From positions 1-64,000 of the forward strand of contig NZ_WRPO01000001.1 in the NCBI RefSeq assembly GCF_009746585.1: a DNA stretch of 64,000 nucleotides, in the 5' to 3' direction. Under the pieces are notes generated by a model. It made no database searches. It saw only the letters and a list, made by a program, of their open reading frames with translations, and was not told where the DNA came from. The position numbers were made by a program, and so were the translations under genes. The stretch's first letter is position 1, and every line of letters begins with the position of its first letter. Of this stretch, positions 40,044 to 48,158 are shown piece by piece. Source of the stretch: Novosphingobium aquimarinum (lineage in GTDB: Bacteria > Pseudomonadota > Alphaproteobacteria > Sphingomonadales > Sphingomonadaceae).

Positions 40044-41144
40044 TCAGACGTTGAACTTGAAGTGGAGAACGTCACCGTCGTGAACGGTGTAGTCCTTGCC
40101 TTCCTGGCGCAGTTTCCCGGCATCCTTGGCGCCGGACTCGCCGCCCAGCGCGACATAGTCGTCGAAGGCGATGGTTTCGGCGCGAATGAAGCCGCGTTCC
40201 ATGTCGGAGTGGATCTCACCTGCGGCTTCGGGAGCCTTGGCACCGCGGTGCACCGTCCATGCCCGCGCTTCCTTGGGGCCGACGGTGAAGAACGTCAGCA
40301 GATCGAGCAGCTCGTAGCCGGCACGGATGATGCGCGCGAGGCCGGTTTCCGACAGCCCCATTTCCTCGAGGAAGGCGAGCCGGTCTTCGGCGTCCATGCC
40401 GGTCAGTTCGGCTTCGATCGCGGCCGAGACGATCACGGCGCTGGCGCCCTCGGCCGCCGCTTTCTCGAACACGCGCGCCGAAAAGGCATTGCCCTCGGCT
40501 GCCGCATCTTCCTCGACGTTGCAGACATAGAGCACCGGCTTGGCGGTCAGCAGCTGGGCTTGGCGGAAGATGCGCGCTTCTTCCTCGTCCTTGGGCTCGG
40601 TCAGGCGCGCGGGCTTGCCGTTGCGCAGCAGGTCGAGCGCCTGGCCCAGCACGCTGGCCGTAATCTTGGCTTCCTTGTCGCCGCTGGTGGCTTTCTTCGC
40701 GGCGGCGGGAACGCGCTTTTCGAGGCTTTCCAGATCCGACAACAGCAGTTCGGTCTCGACCGTCTCGGCATCGGCGATCGGGTCGACGCGGTTGTCGACG
40801 TGCTGGATGTCGTCGTTCTCGAAGCAGCGCAGCACGTGGATGATCGCATCGACTTCGCGGATGTTGCCGAGGAACTGGTTGCCCAGGCCCTCGCCCTTGG
40901 AGGCGCCGCGCACCAGACCGGCGATGTCGACGAAAGCCAGCTGAGTGGGGATGATCTTGCCCGACTTGGCGATTTCGGCCAGCTTGTCGAGCCGCGGATC
41001 GGGAACGCCGACTTGCCCGACGTTCGGCTCGATCGTGCAGAACGGGTAGTTGGCGGCCTGCGCCGCCTGCGTCTCGGTCAGGGCGTTGAACAGTGTCGAC
41101 TTGCCGACGTTGGGCAGGCCGACGATCCCGCAACGAAAACCCAT
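40044..41144 (-). CDS. ychF: YchF/Obg-family P-loop ATPase (OLA1-like)
   Basis: 366 residues, the usual length. P-loop GLPNVGKSTLFNALT (8-22), switch and FVDIAGLVRGASKGEGLGNQFL, a coiled-coil arm in the middle, and the C-terminal TGS domain (about 280-366, with FFTVGPKEARAWTVHRGAKA and GKDYTVHDGDVLHFKFNV). It binds ATP rather than GTP in characterised members, associates with ribosomes and acts in stress and redox responses. It stands alone, divergent from the TPR lipoprotein gene. Confidence 0.93.
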   Translation of the reverse strand: MGFRCGIVGLPNVGKSTLFNALTETQAAQAANYPFCTIEPNVGQVGVPDPRLDKLAEIAKSGKIIPTQLAFVDIAGLVRGASKGEGLGNQFLGNIREVDAIIHVLRCFENDDIQHVDNRVDPIADAETVETELLLSDLESLEKRVPAAAKKATSGDKEAKITASVLGQALDLLRNGKPARLTEPKDEEEARIFRQAQLLTAKPVLYVCNVEEDAAAEGNAFSARVFEKAAAEGASAVIVSAAIEAELTGMDAEDRLAFLEEMGLSETGLARIIRAGYELLDLLTFFTVGPKEARAWTVHRGAKAPEAAGEIHSDMERGFIRAETIAFDDYVALGGESGAKDAGKLRQEGKDYTVHDGDVLHFKFNV

Positions 41145-41278
41145 GTATTCCTCCGGTGAAAACCTTGAGCGGCGCCCTTAGCGGGCAGGCGCCGGCTTGG
41201 CCAGTTTTGCGGTTTCCCGCCAGTGGGATCTTCAGCGTTTCACTGAATTTTCACCCCGCCGGGGGTATGGCAGCGACC

Positions 41279-42472
41279 ATGAAACTTCGAACGCGCCTCG
41301 CTATTCTGTTGCTGCCGCTGGCCTTGCTGGCCGGCTGTCAGGACGATCCGCAAGCCGATTTCGCCAGCGCGCGCGACAGCTTCGCGCAAGGGGACTACGT
41401 CGCGGCCGCGAACGCGGCGACCACTGGACTGCGCGCGGCGCCCGACGATGTCGCGATGCTGCGCCTGCTGGCTGACAGCCAGTTGCGTTCCGGCGATGCG
41501 GATGGGGCTGCTCGTACGATCGACCGGGTTGAACGCGGCGGGCTCGAAGCGCCCGAGGTTGCGCGCCTGCGGGCCGAACTGGCGCTGCTGGAAGGCGAGC
41601 CGCAACGCGCTTTGGCGCTGGTCGGGAAAGACGGCGGCGCAGACACGCGCTTCGTTCGCGCAGAGGCGCTGCGCCAGCTTGGCCGCCAGAACGAAGCGAC
41701 GGCGATCTTCGAAGCGGGGCTTGCCGAAGGCAAGGACGTGCGACTGGCGACCGCCTATGCGCGCGCGCGGCTCACGCAAGGCGATACCGAGGGGGCGGCG
41801 CGCATCTACCAGCGCATGCGCGAGTTCGCGCCCAAGGCTTATGCGACCCGCGTGCTGGAAGGTGACCTCGCCGATGCGCAAGGGCAGACCAATGCGGCGA
41901 TCCGGGCCTTCGCCGGCGTGATGAAAGACTTCCCCAACCGGGCGGAGCCGATGATCGTTCTTGCCGCACTGCTGGACGAGAAGGGGAAGGTCAAACAGGC
42001 GCAGGCCGTGCTCGACAAGGCCGAGGCCATCGCGCCCAACGACGAGCGGCTGTTTGCGCTACGCGTCCAGCTTCTGTCGGAGCAGGGCAAGTGGAAGGAG
42101 ATTCGCGAGGCGCTGCAAGGCCGGGAAAGCACGCTCGAACCCGCGTCGGCGCTGGGCATGAGCTATGGCGAGGCGCTGCTGCGGCTCGGTCACCCCGAGC
42201 AGGCGCGCGTTCTGCTGAGCCGCGCGGTGCTGATGCGCCCGCAGAATCCTTATCCGCGCATGCTGCTGGGCGAGGCGCAACTGGCGACCGGCGATGCCGA
42301 GGGCGCCTGGGATACACTGCGCCCCGTTGCCGAACGCCCCGATGCCAATCCGCAGCTGCTGGACGTGGCGAGCAAAGCGGCCAAGGCGGTGGGCGATCCG
42401 GCCGCGGCGGGATTGTCCGCGCGGCTTCACGATCCCGCCGCGCCGTGGAATCGGAAAGCCGCCGCCGGCTGA
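41279..42472 (+). CDS. TPR-repeat lipoprotein
   Basis: 397 residues. The lipoprotein signal (LAILLLPLALLAGC) fixes the ATG choice against earlier starts. The mature protein is built of tetratricopeptide-like helical pairs throughout (ASARDSFAQGDYVAAANAATTGLRAAPDD, AARIYQRMREFAPKAYATRVLEG and so on), about nine units. It probably acts as a protein-interaction scaffold in the envelope. It converges with a PEP-CTERM gene, and TPR lipoproteins are common partners of exosortase and polysaccharide systems, but no exosortase is in the window. Confidence 0.75.
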   Translation: MKLRTRLAILLLPLALLAGCQDDPQADFASARDSFAQGDYVAAANAATTGLRAAPDDVAMLRLLADSQLRSGDADGAARTIDRVERGGLEAPEVARLRAELALLEGEPQRALALVGKDGGADTRFVRAEALRQLGRQNEATAIFEAGLAEGKDVRLATAYARARLTQGDTEGAARIYQRMREFAPKAYATRVLEGDLADAQGQTNAAIRAFAGVMKDFPNRAEPMIVLAALLDEKGKVKQAQAVLDKAEAIAPNDERLFALRVQLLSEQGKWKEIREALQGRESTLEPASALGMSYGEALLRLGHPEQARVLLSRAVLMRPQNPYPRMLLGEAQLATGDAEGAWDTLRPVAERPDANPQLLDVASKAAKAVGDPAAAGLSARLHDPAAPWNRKAAAG

Positions 42473-42515
42473 TCGCCGGCGACGGCCATTATCGAAACCG
42501 AACGGGCTTCGGCGC

Positions 42516-42932
42516 TTAGCGGCGCGCGCGGCGGCGGCGGGCAACCGCGAGGCCGATGAAGCCGAGGCCCATCATGCCGAGCATGCCCGGCTCGGGAACC
42601 GGCGTGCCGCCCGAGGTCGAGCCGCCCGAAGTCGAACCGCCCGAGGTCGTGGTGGTCGTCGAGCTGCCGCTCGTGGAAGAGCCACCGCTCGTGGTCGAAC
42701 CGCCCGAGGTCGTGGTCGAGCTGCCCGAGGTCGTGGTCGAGCCACCCGAGGTCGTCGTGGTGGTCGAGCTGCCCGACGAGCTCGAGGAGCCGCACGACTT
42801 GCTGCCGGCGCTGTGGCCGCAATCGCAGTAGTGCGTGTGCCAGCCGCTCCACCACGTGGCATGAGCCGGAGTAACGCTCATCATCAGGGCGGCGCTGGCC
42901 GAGGCGGCGGTGAGTGCAAGCTTGCGTGTCAT
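42516..42932 (-). CDS. PEP-CTERM-anchored Ser/Thr/Gly-rich surface protein
   Basis: 138 residues: signal peptide (to AHA25), a short Trp/His/Cys patch (TWWSGWHTHYCDCGHSAG), a low-complexity Ser/Thr/Gly tract (about 49-110) likely to be glycosylated, and the sorting signal VPEPGMLGMMGLGFIGLAVARRRRARR, with the Pro-Glu-Pro motif, a helix and a basic tail. Exosortase (EpsH-type) would cleave it. GGGGGA precedes the ATG. The sorting enzyme is not in this window. Confidence 0.85.
   Translation of the reverse strand: MTRKLALTAASASAALMMSVTPAHATWWSGWHTHYCDCGHSAGSKSCGSSSSSGSSTTTTTSGGSTTTSGSSTTTSGGSTTSGGSSTSGSSTTTTTSGGSTSGGSTSGGTPVPEPGMLGMMGLGFIGLAVARRRRARR
42603..42788. repeat. Coding low-complexity repeat of the PEP-CTERM gene
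   Basis: Imperfect tandem units around GAGGTCGTGGT and GAGCTGCC encode the Ser/Thr/Gly tract. Copy number is probably variable through replication slippage; the units are multiples of three, so the frame is kept. It is not a CRISPR array: there are no spacers and the repeat is translated. Confidence 0.7.
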
Positions 42933-43085
42933 TAGGAATTCCCCCTTACTGGAATGGTTCACGACTTGTGACGCAAACGCCGTGCCAGATGAGGATTCCC
43001 GGGAGTTTCGATGGTTAATGGTCATGCGGGAAGCCGGAAGGTGTAATTCCTACCGACGTTTTTACCAAGATTCCGCCAGGTGGGC

Positions 43086-43667
43086 TCAACCCTGCTGACG
43101 CAGCGCCACATCGCTCATGAAACGCGCGTCTTCGCCAAGGGCCAGGCGATCGGCTTCCGCCGCAATCGCGCCGAGCATGTCAGCCAGATCGTCGGTCTCG
43201 GCTTTGGCGAAGTTGCCGAGCACGTGACCGGTGACGCGGTCCTTGTGGCCGGGGTGGCCGATACCGAGCCGCACGCGGCGGAAATCGGGGCCCAGATGCT
43301 TGTCGATGGAGCGCAGGCCGTTGTGGCCGGCAATGCCGCCGCCCTGCTTCACCTTGACCTTGAAGGGGGCGAGGTCGAGCTCGTCGTGAAAGACGGTGAG
43401 GGCGCCGGGGTCGAGCTTGTAGAACCGCAAGGCCTCGCCCACGGCGCGGCCGCTTTCGTTCATGAAGGTGGCGGGCTTCAGGAGCAGGACCTTGTCGCCG
43501 CCGCCGCCCGAAGGGATACGGCCTTCCTGGACCCAGCCGAGAAACTTCTTCTGAACAGGGCCGAAGCCATGGACCGCGGCGATCGTGTCGAGCGCCATGA
43601 AGCCCACGTTGTGCCGGTGCATCGCATATTGCGGACCGGGATTGCCGAGGCCGACCCAGATTTGCAT
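43086..43667 (-). CDS. pth: Peptidyl-tRNA hydrolase
   Basis: 193 residues, the usual length. The opening is IWVGLGNPGPQYAMHRHNVGFM with the catalytic His in HRHNVG and Asn in GNPG; later motifs are KPATFMNESG and GHNGLRSI. It releases peptides from peptidyl-tRNA that dropped off ribosomes. It follows rplY on the same strand, the standard pairing. Confidence 0.95.
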   Translation of the reverse strand: MQIWVGLGNPGPQYAMHRHNVGFMALDTIAAVHGFGPVQKKFLGWVQEGRIPSGGGGDKVLLLKPATFMNESGRAVGEALRFYKLDPGALTVFHDELDLAPFKVKVKQGGGIAGHNGLRSIDKHLGPDFRRVRLGIGHPGHKDRVTGHVLGNFAKAETDDLADMLGAIAAEADRLALGEDARFMSDVALRQQG

Positions 43668-43677
43668 GTGATGGAAG

Positions 43678-43713
43678 GGAAGGCGGCCCCGCGTTTTGGC
43701 GGGGCCGCCTTCC
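43678..43713 (-). terminator. Strong hairpin between rplY and pth
   Basis: A perfect 15-bp inverted repeat, GGAAGGCGGCCCCGC and its complement with a 6-base loop, lies directly after the rplY stop. There is no U-run on the minus strand (CTTCC follows), so it may be an attenuator or mRNA-processing hairpin that lowers pth relative to rplY, rather than a full terminator. Confidence 0.55.
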
Positions 43714-43715
43714 GA

Positions 43716-44351
43716 TTAATCCTCGACCTGCTCGGTGACCTCCGTCTCACCTTCGGCGCGCTCGGCGCCTTCGGCCTTCTTGAGCGCCGACGGGGCGACG
43801 ATCGTCGCGATCGTGAAGTCGCGATCGGTGATCGCGCTTTCCGAACCGGCCGGCAGCTTGACGTGGCTGATGTGGATCGAATCGCCGACATCGAGGCCGG
43901 TGACGTCGATCGCGATCTCGTCGGGGATCTTGTCCGCATCGCACACGAGATCGAGCTCGTGGCGCACGACGTTGAGCACGCCGCCACGCTTGAGGCCCGG
44001 CGAGGCGTCCTCGTTGGCGAAGATCACGGGCACGTTGACCTGCACCGTCGCATCCTTGGCGAGGCGCATGAAGTCGACGTGCAGCGGGCGATCGCTGACC
44101 GGGTGGAACGCGACGTCCTTGGGAAGCGTGCGCACCTTCTTGCCACCGACATCGACCATGACGATCGAGTTCATGAAGTGGCCGGTGCCGAGCTGACGCA
44201 TCAGCTCCTTGGCTTCGACATGGATGGCAAGGGGGTCTTCCTTGCCGCCATAGACGACGGCGGGGACGCGGCCTTCACGACGCAGTGCACGGGAGGCTCC
44301 CTTGCCTGCCCGCTCGCGCGTCTCGGCCGGCAGGGTCAGCGAATCGCTCAT
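43716..44351 (-). CDS. rplY: Ribosomal protein bL25 (Ctc form)
   Basis: 211 residues, the long Ctc-type L25. The N-terminal 5S-rRNA-binding domain starts [32 protein letters not shown], and the C-terminal TL5 beta domain has [18 protein letters not shown]. The tail is acidic ([18 protein letters not shown]). It binds 5S rRNA in the large subunit. The start is the ATG before SDSLTLPAE; an upstream frame extension is not conserved-looking. Confidence 0.95.
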   Translation of the reverse strand: MSDSLTLPAETRERAGKGASRALRREGRVPAVVYGGKEDPLAIHVEAKELMRQLGTGHFMNSIVMVDVGGKKVRTLPKDVAFHPVSDRPLHVDFMRLAKDATVQVNVPVIFANEDASPGLKRGGVLNVVRHELDLVCDADKIPDEIAIDVTGLDVGDSIHISHVKLPAGSESAITDRDFTIATIVAPSALKKAEGAERAEGETEVTEQVED

Positions 44352-44481
44352 GATCTCTACCTTTCGAAACTTCTGGATGAGAATACTTGCCCGCCGCGCC
44401 TCCAGGGATGACCATGGCGGGAAGCGGCGCCCGTTAGCGGCAATCCGGGCGAAACGCAAGCAGAACGGGTGCGCGAAGCGG

Positions 44482-45354
44482 CTAGCGCACGCGGATCACG
44501 CGATACCCTGCTGCCGCGAGCAGCGCGGGAAGTCCCTCTGGCCCGGCGAGATGCGCAGCCCCCACCGCGACGAAAGGGCGATGCCCCGCGCCCAGGCGCG
44601 CGACGATTTTATCGACCCAGCGCTTGTTGCGTCCGGTGAACAGCGCGGCCCGCAATTCCGGATCGGCCAGCAGCCCGCGTTTGGTCTCGCGCACGATCGC
44701 CTCCATGTCGCCGCGCGCCCAGCTATCCGGTAGCGCGCGCTCGCCGGCATCCGGGTCGACGAGAATGGCACGAAGCAAATCGCGCTGTTCCTCTTCGGGC
44801 AGTGCATCGAAGATCCGCAATTGCGCGTCCGCGCCTTCGAGCTCGCGCACCGGGCGATTCCCGGCAGCGGCGATGACCGCGCGATCGATGCCATAAGACG
44901 GGTCGGCATTGCTGGCCGCCGCGCGCGCGAGCGTCATCGCGGCTGCCCACGTCTCGACATCGGCGAAGGCGTCGTGCTCGAGCCCGAGGTCATCGAGCCG
45001 GGTGGCCAAAGCCTTTCGGTCGGACGGTGGCACCCGTTCCAGCAGCGGCGGCAAGTTGGCTGTGTGCGAGAGCGCATCGAACTGCGCGGTCAGGCGCTTC
45101 GGGTCCATGTCGGCGACTTCGACGACGATCTCGTCCGACGCCGCCAGGGCTCGGGCGACGTCGGGGGTTTTCCATTTCATCGGTCCGTCGGCGGCATGGA
45201 TCGTACCGAACAGCCAGGCCACTTCGCCGTTCCGGCCCTCGACCCGCCACAGAGCGGGGTCGGCCTCGCGCGAGGCGGGGGCGCATTGCGCCAGGACCAG
45301 CAGCAGGATCGGGCCAAGCACGATCCGCAGTGTCCGCAGCGCCGGGCACAGCAC
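44482..45354 (-). CDS. TraB/GumN family lipoprotein (second of a pair)
   Basis: 290 residues. It begins with GTG that shares its G with the TAG stop of the preceding gene (TAGTG). The N-terminus is a lipoprotein signal ending LLLVLAQC. The TraB/PrgY/GumN domain has [29 protein letters not shown] and the C-terminal [24 protein letters not shown]. Family members are proposed metalloproteases; the GTIH His and GAAHL His would be part of the site. It is a tandem paralogue of the upstream gene. Confidence 0.8.
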   Translation of the reverse strand: MLCPALRTLRIVLGPILLLVLAQCAPASREADPALWRVEGRNGEVAWLFGTIHAADGPMKWKTPDVARALAASDEIVVEVADMDPKRLTAQFDALSHTANLPPLLERVPPSDRKALATRLDDLGLEHDAFADVETWAAAMTLARAAASNADPSYGIDRAVIAAAGNRPVRELEGADAQLRIFDALPEEEQRDLLRAILVDPDAGERALPDSWARGDMEAIVRETKRGLLADPELRAALFTGRNKRWVDKIVARLGAGHRPFVAVGAAHLAGPEGLPALLAAAGYRVIRVR

Positions 45355-46349
45355 TATTGGACCCGCTTCGCCTCGATGCCAGTAGCGGCGAGCTGGTCCT
45401 GCACGCTTCCGACCCCGGCGAGGTGCCCGGCGCCGACCGCGATGAACACCGTCCCCGGCTGTTCGAGCCTCTTCCCGATCCAGCCCGCCCAGGCCCGGTT
45501 GCGCCGGATCAGCAGGATTTCGAGGAGTTCGGCGTCGGATTCGGCATCGTTGATCAGAGCCGCAAGCTCGTCGGCATCGCCCTTCTTCCAGGAATCGACC
45601 ATCGCCGCGAGATCGGTTTTGATCGTCGGCAACTGGTCGAGCACGCTGGCGAGATAGCGCTCCTGGGTGGGCTCGGGCAGCGTGTCGAAGAGGCCGATCT
45701 GGTAGTCGGGCGTTTCCAGCCCGATGTGCGCCATGGCACGCTTGTCCCCACGCGCGACGAGCGCCTTTTCGACGCCGTTGTCGGTCGCATAGCCCAGCTG
45801 CATCAACGGCAGGGTCGAAAGCCCGACCGCCGCGTACCAGGCCTCGAAGCGATCGAAGGCCGTCACCGGCACGGCAAGGTCCGTGAGCGCGGCCTCGTAT
45901 TCGGCCCGGTCCTCGGGCTCGAGCGTATCGCGAAGTGTGGAGCCGGGGAGGCGGGTCGCCTTCTCGGTGATCAGCGCGGACATCCTGGCCGGGCCCGGAT
46001 CGATGATTTCGGTGACCAGTTGATCGGAGTGGTCGAACGCCTCTGCGACCGGGCCGTTGAACCAGTCGATATCGGGCGGCAGGATATGGACAGTCCCGAA
46101 GAGCCAGATCGTCGTGTCCGCGTCGGCGACCTTCCATAGGGCGGGATGCGCGGCGGATGGGGTTGGAGCCGCCGGATCGACTGATTCCTCGATCGTGACG
46201 GCGGAGGTGCCGTCGGTATTCCTTGCAGCGGCGCCGGCTTCGGACGTCGGCGCAACCTGTTCGGCGTGGAGCGCCGTCCCCGGCAGCAGTAGCGCCGCCA
46301 GCAGCAGGACGGCTCGAAACAGAGGGAAGCGGCGGTGGGTCGTGTCCAT
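45354..46349 (-). CDS. TraB/GumN family exported protein (first of a pair)
   Basis: 331 residues with a signal peptide (FRAVLLLAALLLPGTALHA) and an unstructured Ala/Thr/Glu linker. The TraB/GumN domain follows, with ALWKVADADTTIWLFGTVHILPPD, a central PLMQLGYATDNGVEKALVARG and a C-terminal FIAVGAGHLAGVGSVQDQL. It shares the conserved GT-H and VGAGHL motifs with its neighbour, so the two arose by duplication. It is divergent from glyQ, with about 70 bases between starts. Confidence 0.8.
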   Translation of the reverse strand: MDTTHRRFPLFRAVLLLAALLLPGTALHAEQVAPTSEAGAAARNTDGTSAVTIEESVDPAAPTPSAAHPALWKVADADTTIWLFGTVHILPPDIDWFNGPVAEAFDHSDQLVTEIIDPGPARMSALITEKATRLPGSTLRDTLEPEDRAEYEAALTDLAVPVTAFDRFEAWYAAVGLSTLPLMQLGYATDNGVEKALVARGDKRAMAHIGLETPDYQIGLFDTLPEPTQERYLASVLDQLPTIKTDLAAMVDSWKKGDADELAALINDAESDAELLEILLIRRNRAWAGWIGKRLEQPGTVFIAVGAGHLAGVGSVQDQLAATGIEAKRVQ

Positions 46350-46419
46350 GGCGCGCCTTATAGCGCGCGGCACGATGGCGTCGACCTGAACCGCGCCGCA
46401 CTGTGCGGTTGACGCTCCG

Positions 46420-47373
46420 ATGGCCATCGCTAAAGCCCCCAAGCCTATGTCCGCCACTTTATCAGCCAATCCGCCCGTGAAGTCCGGGCCGCTCAGCTTT
46501 CAGGCCATGATCCTGACGCTCCACTCGTTCTGGAGCCGGCACGGCTGCCTGATCCTGCAGCCTTACGACATGCGGATGGGCGCAGGCACGTTCCATCCGG
46601 CCACCACGTTGCGCGCGCTCGGCCCCGAGCCGTGGAAAGCCGCTTACGTCCAGCCCTCGCGCCGGCCGACCGATGGCCGTTACGGCGAGAACCCCAACCG
46701 ACTGCAGCATTACTATCAGTATCAGGTGATCCTGAAGCCGAACCCCGAGAACCTGCAGGAGCTCTACCTCGAGAGCCTCGCCGCGATCGGTATCGATCCA
46801 CTGGCGCACGACATCCGCTTCGTCGAGGACGACTGGGAAAGCCCCACGCTGGGCGCCTGGGGGCTGGGCTGGGAAGTCTGGTGCGACGGCATGGAAGTGA
46901 CCCAGTTCACCTATTTCCAGCAAGTCGGCGGGTTCGATTGCAAGCCGGTCGCGGGCGAGCTGACCTACGGCCTCGAACGCCTCGCGATGTACATCCAGGG
47001 CGTCGACCGCGTGTACGACTTGCGCTTCAACGATGAAGGCGTGTCCTACGGCGATGTGTTCCTGAAGAACGAACAGGAACTGTCGAAGTACAACTTCGAG
47101 ATCGCCGACACCGAGCAGCTGTTCAAGGGCTTCCAGCACGCCGAGGCCGAATGCCGGCGCTGTATCGAGGCCGAAATCCCGCTCGCCGCTTACGATCAGG
47201 CGATCGAGGCGAGCCACTTGTTCAACCTCTTGCAGGCGCGCGGCGTGATTTCGGTTCAGGAACGCGCCAGCTACATGGGCCGCGTGCGCGATCTCGCCAA
47301 AGGCTCGTGCGAGGCGTGGATCGCCAAGAACGCCGACCGCTGGGCCGCCGAATACGAGGGGTGGAGCGCGTGA
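46420..47373 (+). CDS. glyQ: Glycyl-tRNA synthetase alpha subunit
   Basis: 317 residues. Class II aminoacylation core: [79 protein letters not shown] and the [16 protein letters not shown] motif 3. It works with GlyS as an alpha2-beta2 enzyme. An alternative ATG nine codons later (before SATLSANP) is equally possible, as neither has a good ribosome site. The stop overlaps the next gene (GTGA). Confidence 0.95.
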   Translation: MAIAKAPKPMSATLSANPPVKSGPLSFQAMILTLHSFWSRHGCLILQPYDMRMGAGTFHPATTLRALGPEPWKAAYVQPSRRPTDGRYGENPNRLQHYYQYQVILKPNPENLQELYLESLAAIGIDPLAHDIRFVEDDWESPTLGAWGLGWEVWCDGMEVTQFTYFQQVGGFDCKPVAGELTYGLERLAMYIQGVDRVYDLRFNDEGVSYGDVFLKNEQELSKYNFEIADTEQLFKGFQHAEAECRRCIEAEIPLAAYDQAIEASHLFNLLQARGVISVQERASYMGRVRDLAKGSCEAWIAKNADRWAAEYEGWSA

Positions 47374-48158
47374 GCGTGAAAGTCGTCAAGGGCGGTACGC
47401 ACCACAACGGCCATGCCTCGGCCAAGACATTGTTGCGCAAGGACGCGGTCGAAGTGCGCGGCGCGGACGTGGTGTTCGAGAACGACAAGCTGCGCGTCAC
47501 CACCATGGGCGATCCCGATGCGCCGGGCGTCTTCGTGTGCTTCACCGGCACGCAGCTCGCGATGGGCGGGATCGAGGCCGAGGAATTCGTCGGCTCGACG
47601 CGTTCGCCGGGCTTCAGCGCGCTGTTCGTGAGCGATCTTGCGCGTTCGTGGTACAACGCCTTTCCGCCCGAAATGCTGGTCGACGCGATCGCCGGTCGCA
47701 CCGAGGGCAAGCGCATCGTGACGCTCGGCAATTCGATGGGCGGCTACGGCGCGATCTGGGCGTCCAAATATCTGCCGGTCGAAACCGCGATCGCCTTTGC
47801 ACCGCAGTTCTCGATGAATCCCAAAGTGGTTCCGGGCGAGAAGCGCTGGGGCAAATTCCGCCGGGGCATCAAGCAGTGGCGTCACCAAAGCCTCGCCGAT
47901 CATTTCCGTGACGAGGTGCGCTACGTGACGATCAACGGCGACGAGCCGCTCGACCGCCAGCACTGGAGTGCCTTTCCGCAAGGCACCAACATGGAGCACC
48001 TGCTGGTCGCGGACACGCAGCACTTCCCCGCCGCGCACTTCAAGAAGGCGGGCGTCCTCGGCGAAGTCATCGCGCTGTGCGCCGAGGGCACCAGCCCCGA
48101 GCCGCTGATCCGCAAGACCGGCTTCGACGTGACCCGCATCGGAGGCGGCAATGCCTGA
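47370..48158 (+). CDS. Alpha/beta-hydrolase-like protein inside the glyQ-glyS operon
   Basis: 262 residues from the GTG of a GTGA overlap with glyQ; its end overlaps glyS by eight bases. Nucleophile elbow [18 protein letters not shown] (Ser122 in GNSMGG) and a final H in [16 protein letters not shown] suggest an intact Ser-hydrolase triad. The substrate is unknown. Tight coupling to both tRNA synthetase subunits suggests a housekeeping link, or a co-expression benefit, in this lineage. Confidence 0.7.
   Translation: MSVKVVKGGTHHNGHASAKTLLRKDAVEVRGADVVFENDKLRVTTMGDPDAPGVFVCFTGTQLAMGGIEAEEFVGSTRSPGFSALFVSDLARSWYNAFPPEMLVDAIAGRTEGKRIVTLGNSMGGYGAIWASKYLPVETAIAFAPQFSMNPKVVPGEKRWGKFRRGIKQWRHQSLADHFRDEVRYVTINGDEPLDRQHWSAFPQGTNMEHLLVADTQHFPAAHFKKAGVLGEVIALCAEGTSPEPLIRKTGFDVTRIGGGNA

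Noticed and set aside
42603..42788. Tandem repeat suggestive of a CRISPR array
   Set aside because: The units are irregular, lack unique spacers and encode the Ser/Thr/Gly tract of a PEP-CTERM protein.
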